Assembly (NCBI GenBank): GCA_006176705.1
Contig: QRFJ01005868.1
Coordinates: 336,501-400,500 of the forward strand
Source of the DNA: Cocos nucifera
Taxonomy: Eukaryota; Streptophyta; Magnoliopsida; Arecales; Arecaceae
DNA length: 64,000 bases
Direction: 5' to 3'
Shown: piece after piece, positions 22,851 to 34,925 of the stretch
Layout: every line of letters starts with the position of its first letter
Numbering within the stretch: the first letter of the stretch is position 1
Made by a program: the position numbers and the translations under genes
Notes under the pieces: model-generated
What the model saw: only the letters and a program-made list of their open reading frames with translations
Told to the model about the DNA's origin: nothing
Database searches by the model: none

Positions 22851-23699
22851 AATAATCCATTTGCATCTAAATTTTTCAAACTGTTCATACTGGATTATCA
22901 ATTGACCAATGTATATAATTCTTTTATCCGTATAAAAATAAATAAATATATGGATACAATTAAATATGTACATTAATTAAAAGATGGATTTATGATTCTA
23001 TGCAATGCAATTTTTTTTAAAATTAATTCATAATTAACATTGCCTAACATCTTCCATCGGCCTGAGCGCATAGGGCTGGATGCCTTCGGCGCCAACTGGG
23101 ACCAAAGACCCAAGCGCGCAAGGTCAAGACCCAACTCTCGTGCATGTTAATTAAATATTATGCACTATGTCATAAATTTTTAACAACTCAGTTAGATAAT
23201 TATCCGATGGCAACCAAATAACAAAGAATCAATAAAATAAATCCTTAGGATTAGCATGCATCCTAACCAAATTATTGTCAAATAAACCCTCACTAAAGGC
23301 TCAAAGGATCAACAAAATTAATCTTTCTAAGCCATTCAAAATTTTCATATATAAGAAAATAAACAATCTCTTTCCTAAAATCAGTATAGCCATCAAAAGC
23401 TAAGACATCACAATCAAATCTAAAAATAATTAATAAAAATAATTAAAATATTATTTAAATCCTTTAACTACTATGTATACTTTCAAATAATGCCATATAC
23501 GAGAATAATCTTTCAATCTAAAAAATAAAATATTATTAGAGAAATAAATTACTTATAATGGGCAATAATACGAGAAAATATTAGATGATATTATTTTCGT
23601 CAAATACTTGCATTCAATAAAAAAATATGACTATCAATAATTAATATATACTTTATCTATTTTAAATTATCTAAAATATATTTAAAAAATAATTTTTAA

Positions 23700-24480
23700 A
23701 TTATATACCAAAGGTCGGAGAGTGAGGGGCGCGGAGGAGCATTGGTGGCTAGAAGGGAGGCGGTGCAGTTGGGAAGCAAGGGGGCCAAGGAGCATGGCCT
23801 GTTGGGAGGGTTGGGGATGGTGTCGGCTGGGTCGGTGGCCGGAAAGGGGGTAGTGGGTGCAACATTAGGGAGGGGATGGTGGGATGCAGCTAGGTCGGGG
23901 AGGAGGACAGGGAGGTCTTTTGGGCTTGCGCAGACGACCACTAGGAGGAGAGGAGGCTGATGGGTGTCTCGAGGAGGACGGATAGCGTACGGCGTGGACG
24001 GTATGGGTGCGGCGTGGATGGATGCGGCAGCAGAGGGGAAGAGGGCCAAGGAGCATGGCCTGCTGGAGGGTTGGGATGGGTGTCGGCTAGGTCAATGGCC
24101 AGGTCGAGAGGGGTAGTGGGTGCAGCATCAGGAAGGAGGGCGATGTCGGGGAGGGGATGTGGATGCGGTCAGAACGGGGAGGGAGATCGGAGGGTCTTTT
24201 GGGCTTGTGTAGATGGCCACCGGATGGGGAGGAGGGCCGATGGGGTGGTCTCGAGGAGGGCGGATGGCGTACGGCGTGGACAGTGCGGGTACAACATGGA
24301 TGGATGCACAGCAAAGGGGAGCGATGGATGGCGGTGCGGCGTGGACGACGGGTGCAGCGCCGACGGCGGAGATGGGGGTCGGGAGTGGGAAGGGGATTAG
24401 GGCATGGGGGAATGGGAGGAAAGGATGGGGGGCGGCAATGGATAGGTTAGAGCATAGGAGAATCAGGAGTATATTAAGCG
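23700..24480. repeat. GC-rich tandem-repeat region of CACTA-1
   Basis: It is strikingly G-rich on the plus strand against AT-rich surroundings. A block beginning CCAAGGAGCATGGCCTG occurs near 23,787 and again near 24,048 (period about 260 bases), with a third related copy near 24,190. The open frames here are by-products of base composition. All three CACTA elements have such a region (see findings). Confidence 0.7.
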
Positions 24481-24719
24481 AACCTAACGATGCTTTTTAG
24501 CGTCATTAAATAATGATGCAAAAAAGCGTTGGTAATTTCTTAATTTAGCGATGCTTTTCCTAAAAGCGTTGGCTTTGACAATGTTAGAATTTTATGATGC
24601 TTTTATGCATTGTTAAAAACATGATGCTTTTTAAAAGCGTCAGCAGATCAGCGCAACTTGTCGATGCTTCCAAAAAGCGTCGGCAGAAAATAGTCGTTAA
24701 TTCTATGTTTTCTGTAGTG

Positions 24720-25263
24720 TATATTTTAACATCATATTTTGTTCGTTGTTTTCTACCCATTGGTTTCCTATCCGTTGGACTAATTAAAGGTTTTCTCCCC
24801 ATTTAGACTAGTTAATAATATGTTTAATGTGTTTTTTAATATTGGACTAGCCCAAACAGCTAGTCCTTGTGCCTATAAATTAGATCCTTGGAGAAGTTAG
24901 GGCACGTAAGAAAACACTTGCTCTCTTCCTCTCTCTCTCTCTCCACTCATGATTATCTTTCTCCTCTTATTCCTTCAAGCTTTACTTCATAAATTTTTCT
25001 ATTCTTCGATCTGAATCAAAGCTTTATCATTCTTTCCAGAATTGTGCCCACATGAGAGATCTTTGATTGTATCTTAGGATAAATTTCTCGAGTTTAATCC
25101 TGCATGAGGACTAGAAATCGTCTTAGAACAGTACACTATATGCTTCTAATATATAAGTTTTAGTTTAACTTGATTTAAATATTTTAATTATTTTTTATTG
25201 ACTGTATCAATTAAATCATAATCGGGCCTCGTCAGAATCAAATTATTTTGTATATCCCCAACA
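24720..25263 (+). repeat. copia 5' LTR, second fragment
   Basis: This continues the alignment with the 3' LTR (43,480-44,026): ATTTTGTTCGTTGTTTTCTACC, ATTTAGA, GACTAGCCCAAACAGCTAGTCC and the end TATATCCCCAACA at 25263. The segment GCCTATAAATTAGA (about 24,870) is a likely LTR TATA box, followed by a CT-rich leader. Confidence 0.87.
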
Positions 25264-25639
25264 TTTTAAGGCAAATTTTCGTTCCGACTGTGATTTAATT
25301 GCCAACAATCTTAGCATAATATTTGTTTTGTCTACTAAATCCTGTATAACTAGTTCTGTTAACTATAGTTTTAATCCTATTAACTATAGTTTTTTGCCTT
25401 AAAATTTAATGCAAGTAATCTATTTAAATTTATTCTTTTCCCCAAAAAAAATAAATTTTTGTTTATAGAACAACATCTTAGCTTTATATTAAATTTATAG
25501 TTTTCTATCGATTAAAAAATATTTAAAAAAATATATAGACTAATATTTAAATTAGTGATATGGAATCACTAAAAGATTTAAATATGTTATTTTGTAGCTC
25601 TTCTCTATCTTAATCTTGTTTCTTAATTTTTTGTTTAGA

Positions 25640-26600
25640 TACTTTCCCATGGGTTATGAAGATTTCTCTAGTCTCAAATGAACCTGATAGATTCAATGGA
25701 AAAGGATTCCTTAGGTAGCAAGAACAGTTAGAAGCTTGGTTAATTTCTTTAGACATACTATTTGTTCTAAGAAAATCACTACTATTCAAAGCATCCTCCT
25801 CTAGCACAGATTCTAAATTTTCTGATGAAATAGATTATCACTCTTAGTTATTTATCAGATGAACTATATGAAACTTATAGAAAGTATAAGCTAAAGAACT
25901 TTGGCAAGGTTTAGAAAAACCTACATCCAGGATAATGAGAGGGTTATGAGGTTCATCATTTCTGATTTTCATAGTTTTAAAATGGTAAATAATATATCTA
26001 TCAATGATCAAATTTATCAATTCCAAAATCTAGTCCAAGAGATCCATAGAGAAGAATTCACTTTGGATGAAAACTATCAAGTATCATGCTTGATAGATAA
26101 ACTTCCTCTCTTGGTCTCAATTTACCCATGACCTTAGAAGATCCCAGTCCACCCTCATCCTTAGGTATGTTCTTCAATCTATTAGGATAGAAGATTAATT
26201 TAGAATTAGAGAAATTTAGAAAAATCAAGAAAACCAACTTAAAGCCAAGATCAATCTTCCTGAATCTCAAAATTCAAGTCGAAATCCTAAGGGTCAAAAC
26301 TATAGAGGTCAAAACCCAAACTTCAAAGCTAAAAGCAAGAATTTTAATATCAAAATCAAAAGCCTGGACCTCGCAATCAAGTCCAAAAATCTAAGGAACA
26401 AGATGATGAGAGGTTTTGCTTTGTTTGTGCTCAAGACAATCATCTTGCACCTCAGTATCTCTATTGAAAAAAGCAGAAGGTTATCTAAAAAAAGAAGAAT
26501 ATCAAGAACAAACCTAAACCGATTGAAGAAGAACCATCTTCTCTTAGGTAAGTTTGTTTTACTCCATCAGTCAATTTAACCTATTTAGACTTAGAATGGT
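25640..26600 (+). pseudogene. copia gag
   Basis: The plus strand reads EPDRFNGKGFLR, a stop, QEQLEAWLISLDILF, then ELWQGLEK, NERVMRFIISDFHSFKMVNN, QFQNLVQEIHREEF and CLIDKLPL. This is the order and spacing of the UBN2-type gag of plant copia elements. Near 26,400-26,450, CFVCAQDNHLAPQ is a worn CCHC zinc knuckle. Stops at about 25,721 and 25,850 and shifts between pieces show it is dead. Confidence 0.75.
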
Positions 26601-26711
26601 GGTTAGACATTGAAGCCAACATCCACGTTTATACTGATAGATCTTGATTTTCATCATATTAGGGATCAAGTAGAGGAAGTATAACCATGGATGATGAGAC
26701 AACTGTCAAAG
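26575..26711 (+). pseudogene. copia protease, left half
   Basis: It reads LEWWLDIEANIHVYTDRS, the copia protease start W-L-(D-T-G-A) with the catalytic motif changed to D-I-E-A. It breaks at ...DDETTVK because CACTA-2 is inserted. The reading resumes at 39,726 as KVFGSG in the joined sequence. Confidence 0.7.
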
Positions 26712-27320
26712 CACTATAACAAAAAGGATTTTTTATGATGCAAAAAAAGCATTGCAAATACTAAATTTTTATCGCTAATAATTATTTATGATGAAAAGTT
26801 CGTCGCTAATATTTTATTATAAAAAATGAGATCGCAGATAATATTTTATAATAGAAAAATAATTTTCATCGCTAATAATAATTTTTATGATAAAAAATTT
26901 TGGTCAAAATTTTATTTATTTATTTAATTATCTATGATGGATATATTTTATTATAAATAAAATATTTTACTATAAAAAATATTTTCATCATAAATAAATT
27001 TATTTACTATTAAAATTTTCATAAAAAATAAATTAATAATAGTTTTAAATTTAAAAAATAAATTAGTTACACTAAAAAATTTATCATAAATAATTTATTA
27101 TTTATGATGAAAGTTATTTATTCATCATAAATACTTAATTATTTGTAACAAAAATTTTTTCATTACAAATACTTAATTATTTATGATGAAATTTTTTTCA
27201 TCATAAATAATTAAATAAATAAATTTAATAATTTTAATTAAAAAAGTATTTATCATGAAAATATTTCATCATAAATAAATTTATTAGAAATGATTTTTCA
27301 TCATAAATAATTCCACCACT
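26712..27320. repeat. left subterminal repeats of CACTA-2
   Basis: Many short inverted units resembling TTTATGATGAAA/TTTCATCATAAAT lie in an almost pure AT background. These arrays are where CACTA transposases bind in known elements. Confidence 0.8.
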
Positions 27321-27539
27321 AATTATATATAATTTTTTAAAAAATAGTTTATAAATATATATATATATTAATTTATATTTTAATATTTTATATTTATAGT
27401 CTATAAGATTAAAATAAAAAATCCATATAATAAACCCATAAATAAATTTCATCATTTCATTATATTAAAATATAATTATAAAAAAATAAATTTAATTATT
27501 ATAAGAGGTCCAAAATAAAAATAAAATAATATAAAAATA

Positions 27540-29538
27540 GGTCACTATCAAGCATCAACATTTAGAGAAGGAGAATGGGTCGGAGGAGGGGAGCGCTTAG
27601 AGGAGCTCGGACCGATTTACTGCTGCCTTATCAGTTGCATTATCTGCTCCATCTGTATCATTCACTCTATCATCTACATCTAGAATAGTTGGTAGTCGTC
27701 GATGCATGCAGCCAACTCAATAGCTCGCTGTCGATTTTTAATAACTTATCTCTATATCTCTGCCAACCAGACATCGCAGGCAACATGAATGTCAGTTCTG
27801 GATAAGCATGAGGATGTAAAAGCTCTGATTTCATGTCTTAATCTCCTAACATAATAGGATCTCATACCAAGCATTTGATCACAGATCTCATCATCTGTAG
27901 ATGTGATTGAGCCCTCAAAGATATGCTGGGATTTACTGTCTATTATACGATCCTAAAAGTTAAAGTTATATCTATTCTAAGTTAATACTAAAAATCAAAA
28001 TGTCAATAAAAAAATAGTTAAAAAAATTTACATAAAGCTCCCGACACCCCACCATCTATTTTCCTAACCATCGTCGGTGGATCCGCTGGTAGATCTCAAT
28101 CCTACCAGAAAGCTCGCTACTCTCTGTATCTTTTTATAATTTAAGAATAATTAATAATTTTTTTAAATAATTAAAAAGTTAAAATATGCTAAATAGAAAT
28201 TACTCACCATCTACTTTATATGGAGAGTGAACGGCCTCGAACCCCAACAGTGCGAGACGGTCTGTCTCCTCCATTCGTGGCATTTTGGGCACATCGACCT
28301 TGTATAGTTAACAGTTAAATTAATAAATAACTAACTAAATTTAAAAATAAATGATTCAATTATTAATCTCTAAAAAAAAAAAGTTTGGATGCTTAACTAA
28401 ATATGCTGGGTTCTCATACGTGCGGCATATGACCGCCTAGTCTTCGAAACTGATGTTGTCATATGGCCGCTGCTGCGCTGCCTCTACCCCATGGTCGCGC
28501 ACTACAACATATTGGTGGCAATAAATGCGATGCTGGTACTCCTTAAAATGTGAGCATAGATGATCATCCATAGCTTGCCGCACGCGATTGTGCTCGAAAT
28601 CAATAATATCAAATATAGCCTGCCAATAATAAATATTATAAGAATACATTATCAATTAAATATTTTACTAAATATTATTTTATCTATAAGTAGCTATAGA
28701 AAATCTTCCTCTGAGCTCGTTAACCTAACGCCAAACGAAGAGCATCGCAGGAGCAAAGCTATGGCATATGATGCCTAGCTCAATTTGCCATTGCTCGCAC
28801 CATCCCTTAATAGGCCTGGTGAAGTCGGATGGAATCTCAATACGGAGATGCTATCCCTCATACTTGCATCTCCAATGCTCCAGGACGACTTCGACGGATC
28901 TCATCTTCACCTCACCACCGACGGAGAATGATCCAAACTAATAATGAATAAATCATTAGTATGATAGTTATATATAAATCTAATAGGTATAATTAAAATT
29001 AAATTTATTATATAAAAAATATTAAAATATCATATAGTCCCATCTCACTCGGGCCCATCTCTACAGTGCCCTCTAGCGACTCTGATGGTGCGATAGTAGA
29101 AATGGAAGAAGGCTCATCCTTAGAGATAAATTGGGAACTCGAACATTGTCGTCTTTCTCCTGACGCCATACCTGCTATGGTTAAACCATGTATATAACTA
29201 ACTTGACATATAAATAAATATAATAATAAATAATAATAGTAAAAATATATAAATATTAATAAATAAAATTATATTGCATACCATTATTGTAAGAGAAGAT
29301 TCAATAAATAATTAATATAGATCTACTCATCAATATCTATATCCTCCTCGATTTGTAGGTCCTCCTCTGAATCGCAATAATTGACTAATGTATCATCTTC
29401 TATCTCATCGTTATTTATAAACCAATCATCACCCTCCGAATCATCAAGATTAAATATAAAATCAGCTTCAACTTTATTGGACGGCAGATCAATCCTATTC
29501 AAAAGAGCTGTCACAAGTTTTCTAAGCACACCATATAG
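27540..29538 (-). pseudogene. CACTA-2 transposase remnant (Transposase_24-like)
   Basis: Minus-strand exons interrupted by AT-rich introns. 29,538-29,323 is an acidic C-terminal-like piece (EDDTLVNYCDSEEDLQIEED). From 29,170, MASGERRQCSSSQF begins a second gene. Later pieces read GSFSVGGEVKMRS, EVVLEHWRCKYEG, IEIPSDFTRPIKGWCEQW (28,940-28,790), AIFDIIDFEHNRVRQAMDDH, YQHRIYCHQYV and NISFEDWAVICRTYENPAYL (28,640-28,390), DRLALLGFEAVHSPYKVDG, and EICDQMLGMRSYYVRRLRHE (27,890-27,830). The order and spacing match the Transposase_24/Ptta domain. A few stops are present. CACTA-3 separates it from the right half of the element. Confidence 0.68.
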
Positions 29539-29549
29539 CACTACTATAA

Positions 29550-29885
29550 AAATGGCCTATGACAGCGCATACTATGACAGCGATTTTCGAAACCGCCGCC
29601 ATAGCTCCTACGACAGTGGTTTTCATTAACCGCTGCCATAGGTCGGATCTATGATAGCGGTTTTTATAACCGCTGCCATAGGTCCGACATATGGCAGTAA
29701 TTATAAAAAATCGCTGTCATAGGTCGGACCTATAGCAGCGGTTACAAAAAATCGCTATCATAGATCGACCTATAGCAGCGGTTCATTATAACCGCTGCCA
29801 TAAGTCAGATTATAATAGTGGTTACTAGGAATCGCTGCTATAATCTGATTTATGATAGTGGTTAATTATAACCGCTGTCATATAT
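29550..29885. repeat. left subterminal repeats of CACTA-3
   Basis: About ten units, each a short hairpin: (GAC/GAT)AGCGGTT...AACCGCTGCCATAG, alternating with degenerate versions (ATCGCTGTCATAG). The same units resume at 30,890 beyond the palindromic insert and recur at the right end. Confidence 0.85.
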
Positions 29886-29890
29886 ATATA

Positions 29891-30866
29891 TTTTTAAATA
29901 TTATATAATTTTAAAATTTAATATTCATCTTCATTATTCATTATCTAAATAATTATCATTAGAGTATCATCGTAAAAGATCGTCTCGATCTGATGGCCCT
30001 AGCTTCGTTGATCAAAAAAATTCTATTTTGATGATCACGAACGATGATATGATGGTATGATAGATGGAAACCTTCGATGGATTCAAAAATCTACAATGAT
30101 GATCTCGATAATGTTTGTAGCATATTATCAAAGTTTTACTTCAATCGGATATCGTTATCTTGATCAATTTAGTATAGATTAGTATAGGTTAGTTTCGGTC
30201 GTTAAATGATAAATGAATGATCAAAGGATCAAATGGTGTCCGATTATGAGATAATTTTTTTATAAATGATCTTGATTACTATTTTAATCATTTTTTATGA
30301 TGGTGATTATAAAATTTAACTCGTGAGATGAAGAATGATCTAAAACTATACATCTCCTGATAACCATTCTGAAATTTCACTAATTGTTATGCTTGTGCTT
30401 TTGCAAAATTTGCTTAACATGAATAGTTTATATAAAAATAATTTAAATTTTACTATTATCACTATATAAAATATTTAAAATTATAACAAAGATCATTTAA
30501 CTAAATAATTATCTTATAATCGAACACCGTTTAACCCTTTGATCGCTTGTTTCTAATTTAACGGTGAAAATCATTCCGTACTAAATTAACTATAAAAATG
30601 ATTTTCGATTGAAGTAAAACTTTGATAGTATACTACAAACATCATCGAGATCATCATTGTAGATTTTTGGACTCATCGAAGATTTCCATCTATTAGATCA
30701 TCGCATTGTCATTTGTGATCGTCGAAATCAAATTTTTTTGATCAATGAAGCTAGGGCCATCGGATCGAAGTGATATTTTACGATGACACTCTAATGATAA
30801 TTATTTAGATAATGAACGATAAAGATAGATATTAAATTTTAAAATTATATAATATTTAAAAAAATA
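29891..30866. repeat. palindromic (foldback) element, copy 1
   Basis: Two arms of nearly 480 bases face each other around a centre near 30,375. The left arm phrase TCTACAATGATGATCTCGAT (about 30,090) answers ATCGAGATCATCATTGTAGA (about 30,643) on the other side; TTTTACTTCAATCGGAT answers GATTGAAGTAAAAC. It starts TTTTTAAATATTATATAATT and ends with the reverse of that sequence. It codes for nothing. A transcript would fold into a long hairpin. It splits the left subterminal repeat array of CACTA-3. Confidence 0.82.
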
Positions 30867-31084
30867 AAAAAAATTATTTTCAATCTATGACAGCGGTTAT
30901 CAAAAATCGCTGCTATAGATCTACAGCAGCGGTTATAAAATCACTGCCGTAAATCTATGACAGTAATTTAGGATAACTGCTGTCGTAGATTTATGGCAGC
31001 AGTTCGATAATCGCTACCATAGATCTATGGCAGTGGTTCGATAACCGCTGTCATATGTTAGGTTAAAAATCTCTAAATTTTTTC

Positions 31085-31890
31085 TTTCCTTCCGTGCATG
31101 CTCTCTCTCTCTCTCTTCTCCTCCTCTTCATTGTCGGTGAGGCTTCTTCCCCCCTGACCGACATCGTCCCTCTTCCCCCCCAGCCGGCATCGCCCCTCCT
31201 GCCCCCCGATCGGTGTCACACCTCCTCCCCTCTCCCCCTCCAGCCCCCCATCCTCGACCGCCCCTCCCCACCACCCGACCCCCCACCCCTCCATCCGACC
31301 CTCCCTTAACCCCCAGCAAAACCCTTCTTTGGCGAACCTCCATCCGACCGTTCCTCGACTTCCCGCGAAACCCCCTCCAGCGAACCTCCCTCCACCCTTG
31401 CTCGGCCCCCCGTGAAACCCTACCCCCCCCCCCCATCCGACCCTCCCTTGGTCCCCAACGAACCCCCCTCCTTCGGTAAACCCCCATCGGACCCTCCCTC
31501 GGCTCCCTATGAAACCCTCCTCCGACGAACCCCATCCACCCTCAACTCTCTATCGGTCCTCCACCCTCTATCCTCCTCTGGCTCCAGTGCGAACCAAACC
31601 CCCCTTCCAGCGAGGCCCCCTCCACCCTCCTTCGGCCCTCAAGAAACCCCACCCCCCCACCATTCTGACCCTCTTCCAATCGAGTGCGAAGCCTCCTTCG
31701 ACCTCCTTGTCACTGTGCCCCCTCCCTCTGGTCCCCATCCCCGGCCGCCTTTGCTCTCTCTCTTTCCTTTTTTCTCTCTTTTCTATCTCACTATCTTGCT
31801 TTTGTTTCGCAGGTTACCTCTAGTGCTGTCGTCCTCCACTAGTGTCGTCGCTGGCGACCCTCGGAGCTTTCGATGCGACCCACTCTCTAT
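31085..31890. repeat. C-rich tandem block of CACTA-3
   Basis: It opens with a CT-rich stretch (CTCTCTCTCTCTCTTCTCC), then repeats a unit of about 60 bases containing CATCCGACCCTCCCT and GAAACCCT(C/A)CC several times. The open frames over it (Pro/Ser-rich) are by-products of composition. It sits where a leader or promoter of the downstream gene would be. Confidence 0.65.
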
Positions 31891-32169
31891 AGCCATAGGT
31901 ATAATTTTTTTTTAATTTTATAGTATTATTTATTAATCATGTATATTTATAATAATTTATAAAATATTTATAATAAATATTATAAATATTTATTATAAAT
32001 ATTATAATTATCGATATGCTATAGTTTTTGGATCATACCATGGCGGTAGCCTTGGGCTATGCCATGTCGACGGTTGTGGACTAGATCTGTCAATGGATTG
32101 AATTCAAATCAGAACTTGGATATTCATATTTGGATCCAATTTTAATTACTGGTATCGGTTCCAAACCCG

Positions 32170-32545
32170 AATACTCGACAGATCTGTACTTGAGAGAGGA
32201 AGGGAGGGATCCAGCCTCGCTGCCATCATTGGGAGGGAGGGGGTCCGGCCTCACCGGTGAGGGAGATCGAGAGAGGGAGAGTGGGAGATCGAGAGAGCAA
32301 GAGAGGGAGGGAGGGGGTCCGACCTCATCGACATCACTGGGAGGGATGGAGTTCGGTCTTGCCGGTGAGGAAGATCGAGAGAGTGAGAGAGGGAGGGATG
32401 GGGTCCGACCTCGCCGACAAGGAAGATCGAGAGAAGGAGAAAGGAAGATTGAGAGATGAAAAAATTGGGAGGAAGGGGTTTGACCTCGCTGCCGTCGCCG
32501 GTGAGAGAGATCGAGAGAGGGAGTGATCGAGGGGATGGCACACAG
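32170..32545. repeat. G/A-rich tandem block of CACTA-3
   Basis: A unit near 110 bases containing GGGAGGGA.GG.GTCCG.CCTCGCCGGTGAGG and GAGATCGAGAGAG occurs about three times. Confidence 0.65.
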
Positions 32546-32714
32546 TCGAGCCAGCTCAGACCATGATCGAGCTAGCTGGGGGAGGACCCTAGCCGGATGT
32601 CTCAGGCATGGAGCCGACTGTCTCAGGCATGGAGCCAACTTGGCTTTCGAGTGAATAGAATTTGATATGTCACGATGTTATATTGATTAATATTCATTAA
32701 CGTTGTAGGTCACA

Positions 32715-34402
32715 ATGGCACCGAAATGCCATCTAGCTTTCACCCCTGTCCATCGATAGATTATGCATAGTTCAGCATTCGAGGAGCAGTCGGAGCATAC
32801 TTCGTTCACCTCGATATTGACTGCTCAGGGACCTCCACCACCGGCATCTACTCCATCAACGGCATCTACTCCATCGGCGGCATCTACTCCATCGATAGCT
32901 AAGCCTCTACCGTTGCCCATATCTGAGGCTCATGCTACTACGCAGGCATCTGAGTGTATATTTTTATTATATTAGCACAACTTTATTTTTTATATAGTAT
33001 TTGTATACTTATATATTTGCATAACATATTTAAATTACAGGTGCATCATCCAATCAGACATTTTACGGTTCCACACGTATGGCACACGTATGAAACCGCT
33101 AGCATCAGATAATGGTATATTACGATGCGAAGGGAAGGTCGGTAGGGAAAATCGTGTGGGAGATGCATTTCTTTTTTGGAGTGCTTGTGAGGCGATCGGA
33201 CATCATTTCCGTAGAGCCCAGAATGACGTTTGATGGATGCTGCCATCAGGGACTGGGTATGGGAGGAGATATGGGTAAGTACGTGCATCTTAGTTATATT
33301 TATATATTTTATATATTTACACTATATATGTTTGATTAGAATAATTTTGTAACTAATTTTTGATAAATTTATGTAGAGGAGGTATGACTTTTTCGATCAC
33401 GAGAGGGCTCGAGATGCCCGACTGAAGAAGATTGGAGAGTTGTATCGGGGTTACAAGGTCAAGCTCCATAGAGGATGGCTCGAGCACTGATGAGACACTT
33501 CGGAGGAGCTTGTTTCCTAGATACAGGACTGTCCTCCGAGTCAGTGGGAGAGGATGGTTAGATACTGAAGGAGCCAGAAGTTCGAGGTAAAATTCTTAAA
33601 TTTTGAAATTTTTAATATTCTTAAAATTTTATTTAAATATTTTTTATTTATTTGAATACTTGTTAGGCTACCTTCCATTAGAATCAAGAGAATCATGCAG
33701 CCCAAGAGTATACGCACACTCTAGATCGTGAGTCTATAGTCAGTCATATGCATAGAGAGGTAATTAATTCTAAATCTTACTAGATAAATTAAATTCATAT
33801 TTTTTATCATCTTTCTGATAAATTTGTTCTTTATTATAGCTGATGAAAGATGGAGTGATGCCCAACCGTAGCGAGATCTTTCAATCCATCCGCACGGACA
33901 AGATGGATAGGCCGATGAATGCCGCAATCGAACATATTTTTGTAAGTATTAAATATATTAGTATATATGATTAGTATTATAGCATTTTTTATAAAATTTT
34001 ATTTTAATTTATAATTATAGGATCAATTAGATGTACTCGCGAGTGAGGTCCCGGATATCTCTAGGCCCCATAACCATCTATCTCAGGTCTTGGAGCCTGA
34101 GTACTCTGGGAGGATCCGATGTAGGCCCGGACATATGCCGATGAGCGACTGCTCCGAGGTGAGCGTCTCCTCATAGACTTTCAATATCGTCAGTTGGAAG
34201 GAGCTTGAGGAGGCATTGGCACGGGCAGATCATACTGCGATGTAGACAAATCAAGCTGAGGAGTGCACATCTCATCTAGAGGGCATTTTGAGAGACATGA
34301 TGTCGACGCTCAGTATGCATTTTAGAGTTACGGACTTCGAGGATATGCTTCATGGATATGTTGGCCCGCATTCTAGCTCTAGCTCCGGCTTTCGGTGATG
34401 AC
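32715..34402 (+). pseudogene. CACTA-3 transposase-type gene (Transposase_24-like), decayed
   Basis: ATG at 32715 (MAPKCHLAFTPVHR, then a stop). At least six exons with GT-AG borders can be followed. One has an STPS-type repeat (32,820-32,950). Exon two (33,041-33,275) contains VGKIVWEMHF. Exon three (33,373-33,587) reads RRYDFFDHERARDARLKK and GELYRGYKVKLHRGWL. Exon four (33,667-33,760) contains NHAAQEYTHTLDRESI. Exon five (33,840-33,942) reads MPNRSEIFQSIRTDKM. Exon six (34,021-34,402) reads DQLDVLASEVPDI and EPEYSGRIRCRPGHMP, then a coiled C-terminal segment. This is the layout of the plant Transposase_24/Ptta domain. Stops near 33,490, 33,520 and 34,177 show that it is inactive. The gene runs opposite to those of CACTA-1 and CACTA-2. 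Confidence 0.7.
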
Positions 34403-34599
34403 GATGATGATCTAGATTTAGAAAAATTTTGATGTATTTTATTTTTTAAAAAAATATTATAATAAATTTTATTCGATAATAAAATTTTAGCATTTTAGAA
34501 TAATTTTTATATTTATTATATTTTTTTTGTATTATATATCTATATTTATCAGATAAAATATATAAAAAAATAAAAATTTTATTTTTTTAATTATTCAAG

Positions 34600-34925
34600 A
34601 TCTACGGTAGTGGTTTTATAATCGCTGCCATATCCGTGCCAACTGCTGCCATAGATTTCTGGTGTAAATGGTGTCAACCGCTGTATTAGACCTATGATAG
34701 TGGTTAAAAAATCGCTGCTATAGATTACCTATGGCAGCGGTTATATAACCGCTGTAATAGGCTATCTATGGCAGTGATTCAATCAACTGCTACAACAATC
34801 GCTGTCATAGAGCTACGACAACGACCGCAGTAGCAGTGGTTAGAAAACCGCTGTCATAGCCTATGACAGCGATTTTTTGGACTACGACAGTAGTTACGAA
34901 TCGCTGCCATGGCTCTTTTTTGTAG
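34600..34925. repeat. right subterminal repeats of CACTA-3
   Basis: The same hairpin unit as the left array, (C/G)TATG(A/G)CAGCGGTTATATAACCGCTG type, eight or so degenerate copies up to the terminal inverted repeat. Confidence 0.82.

Larger units (their letters stand above)
19824..24719 (-). mobile_element. CACTA-1 (En/Spm) transposon inserted in the copia LTR
   Basis: The right end is TTTTCTGTAGTG (24719), the complement of CACTACAGAAAA. The left end TACTATAATAAAAATGG is a CACTA end with its first C changed to T. Both sides carry TAT (19821-19823 and 24720-24722). Joining the flanks gives AATACTATATTTTAA, which matches the uninterrupted LTR at 43,470. Subterminal repeats of the form GATGCTTTTTAGCATCG cluster at 19,850-20,170 and 24,480-24,700. 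Inside are remnants of transposase genes on the minus strand and a GC-rich region (23,700-24,480). Length 4.9 kb; the transposase is decayed. Confidence 0.9.

Noticed and set aside
23696..24500. Overlapping ORFs on both strands (Gly/Arg-rich and Pro-rich) in CACTA-1
   Set aside because: GC-rich tandem repeat inside a transposon gives open frames in all phases. No domain and no start context.
31094..31915. Pro/Ser-rich ORFs starting with a signal-peptide-like MHALSLSLLLLFIVGEA
   Set aside because: The hydrophobic start comes from a CT-microsatellite, and the rest from C-rich tandem repeats in CACTA-3. It has no match to extensin-type repeats.
32090..32638. Ser/Pro/Leu-rich minus-strand ORF
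   Set aside because: Complement of the G/A-rich tandem block of CACTA-3.
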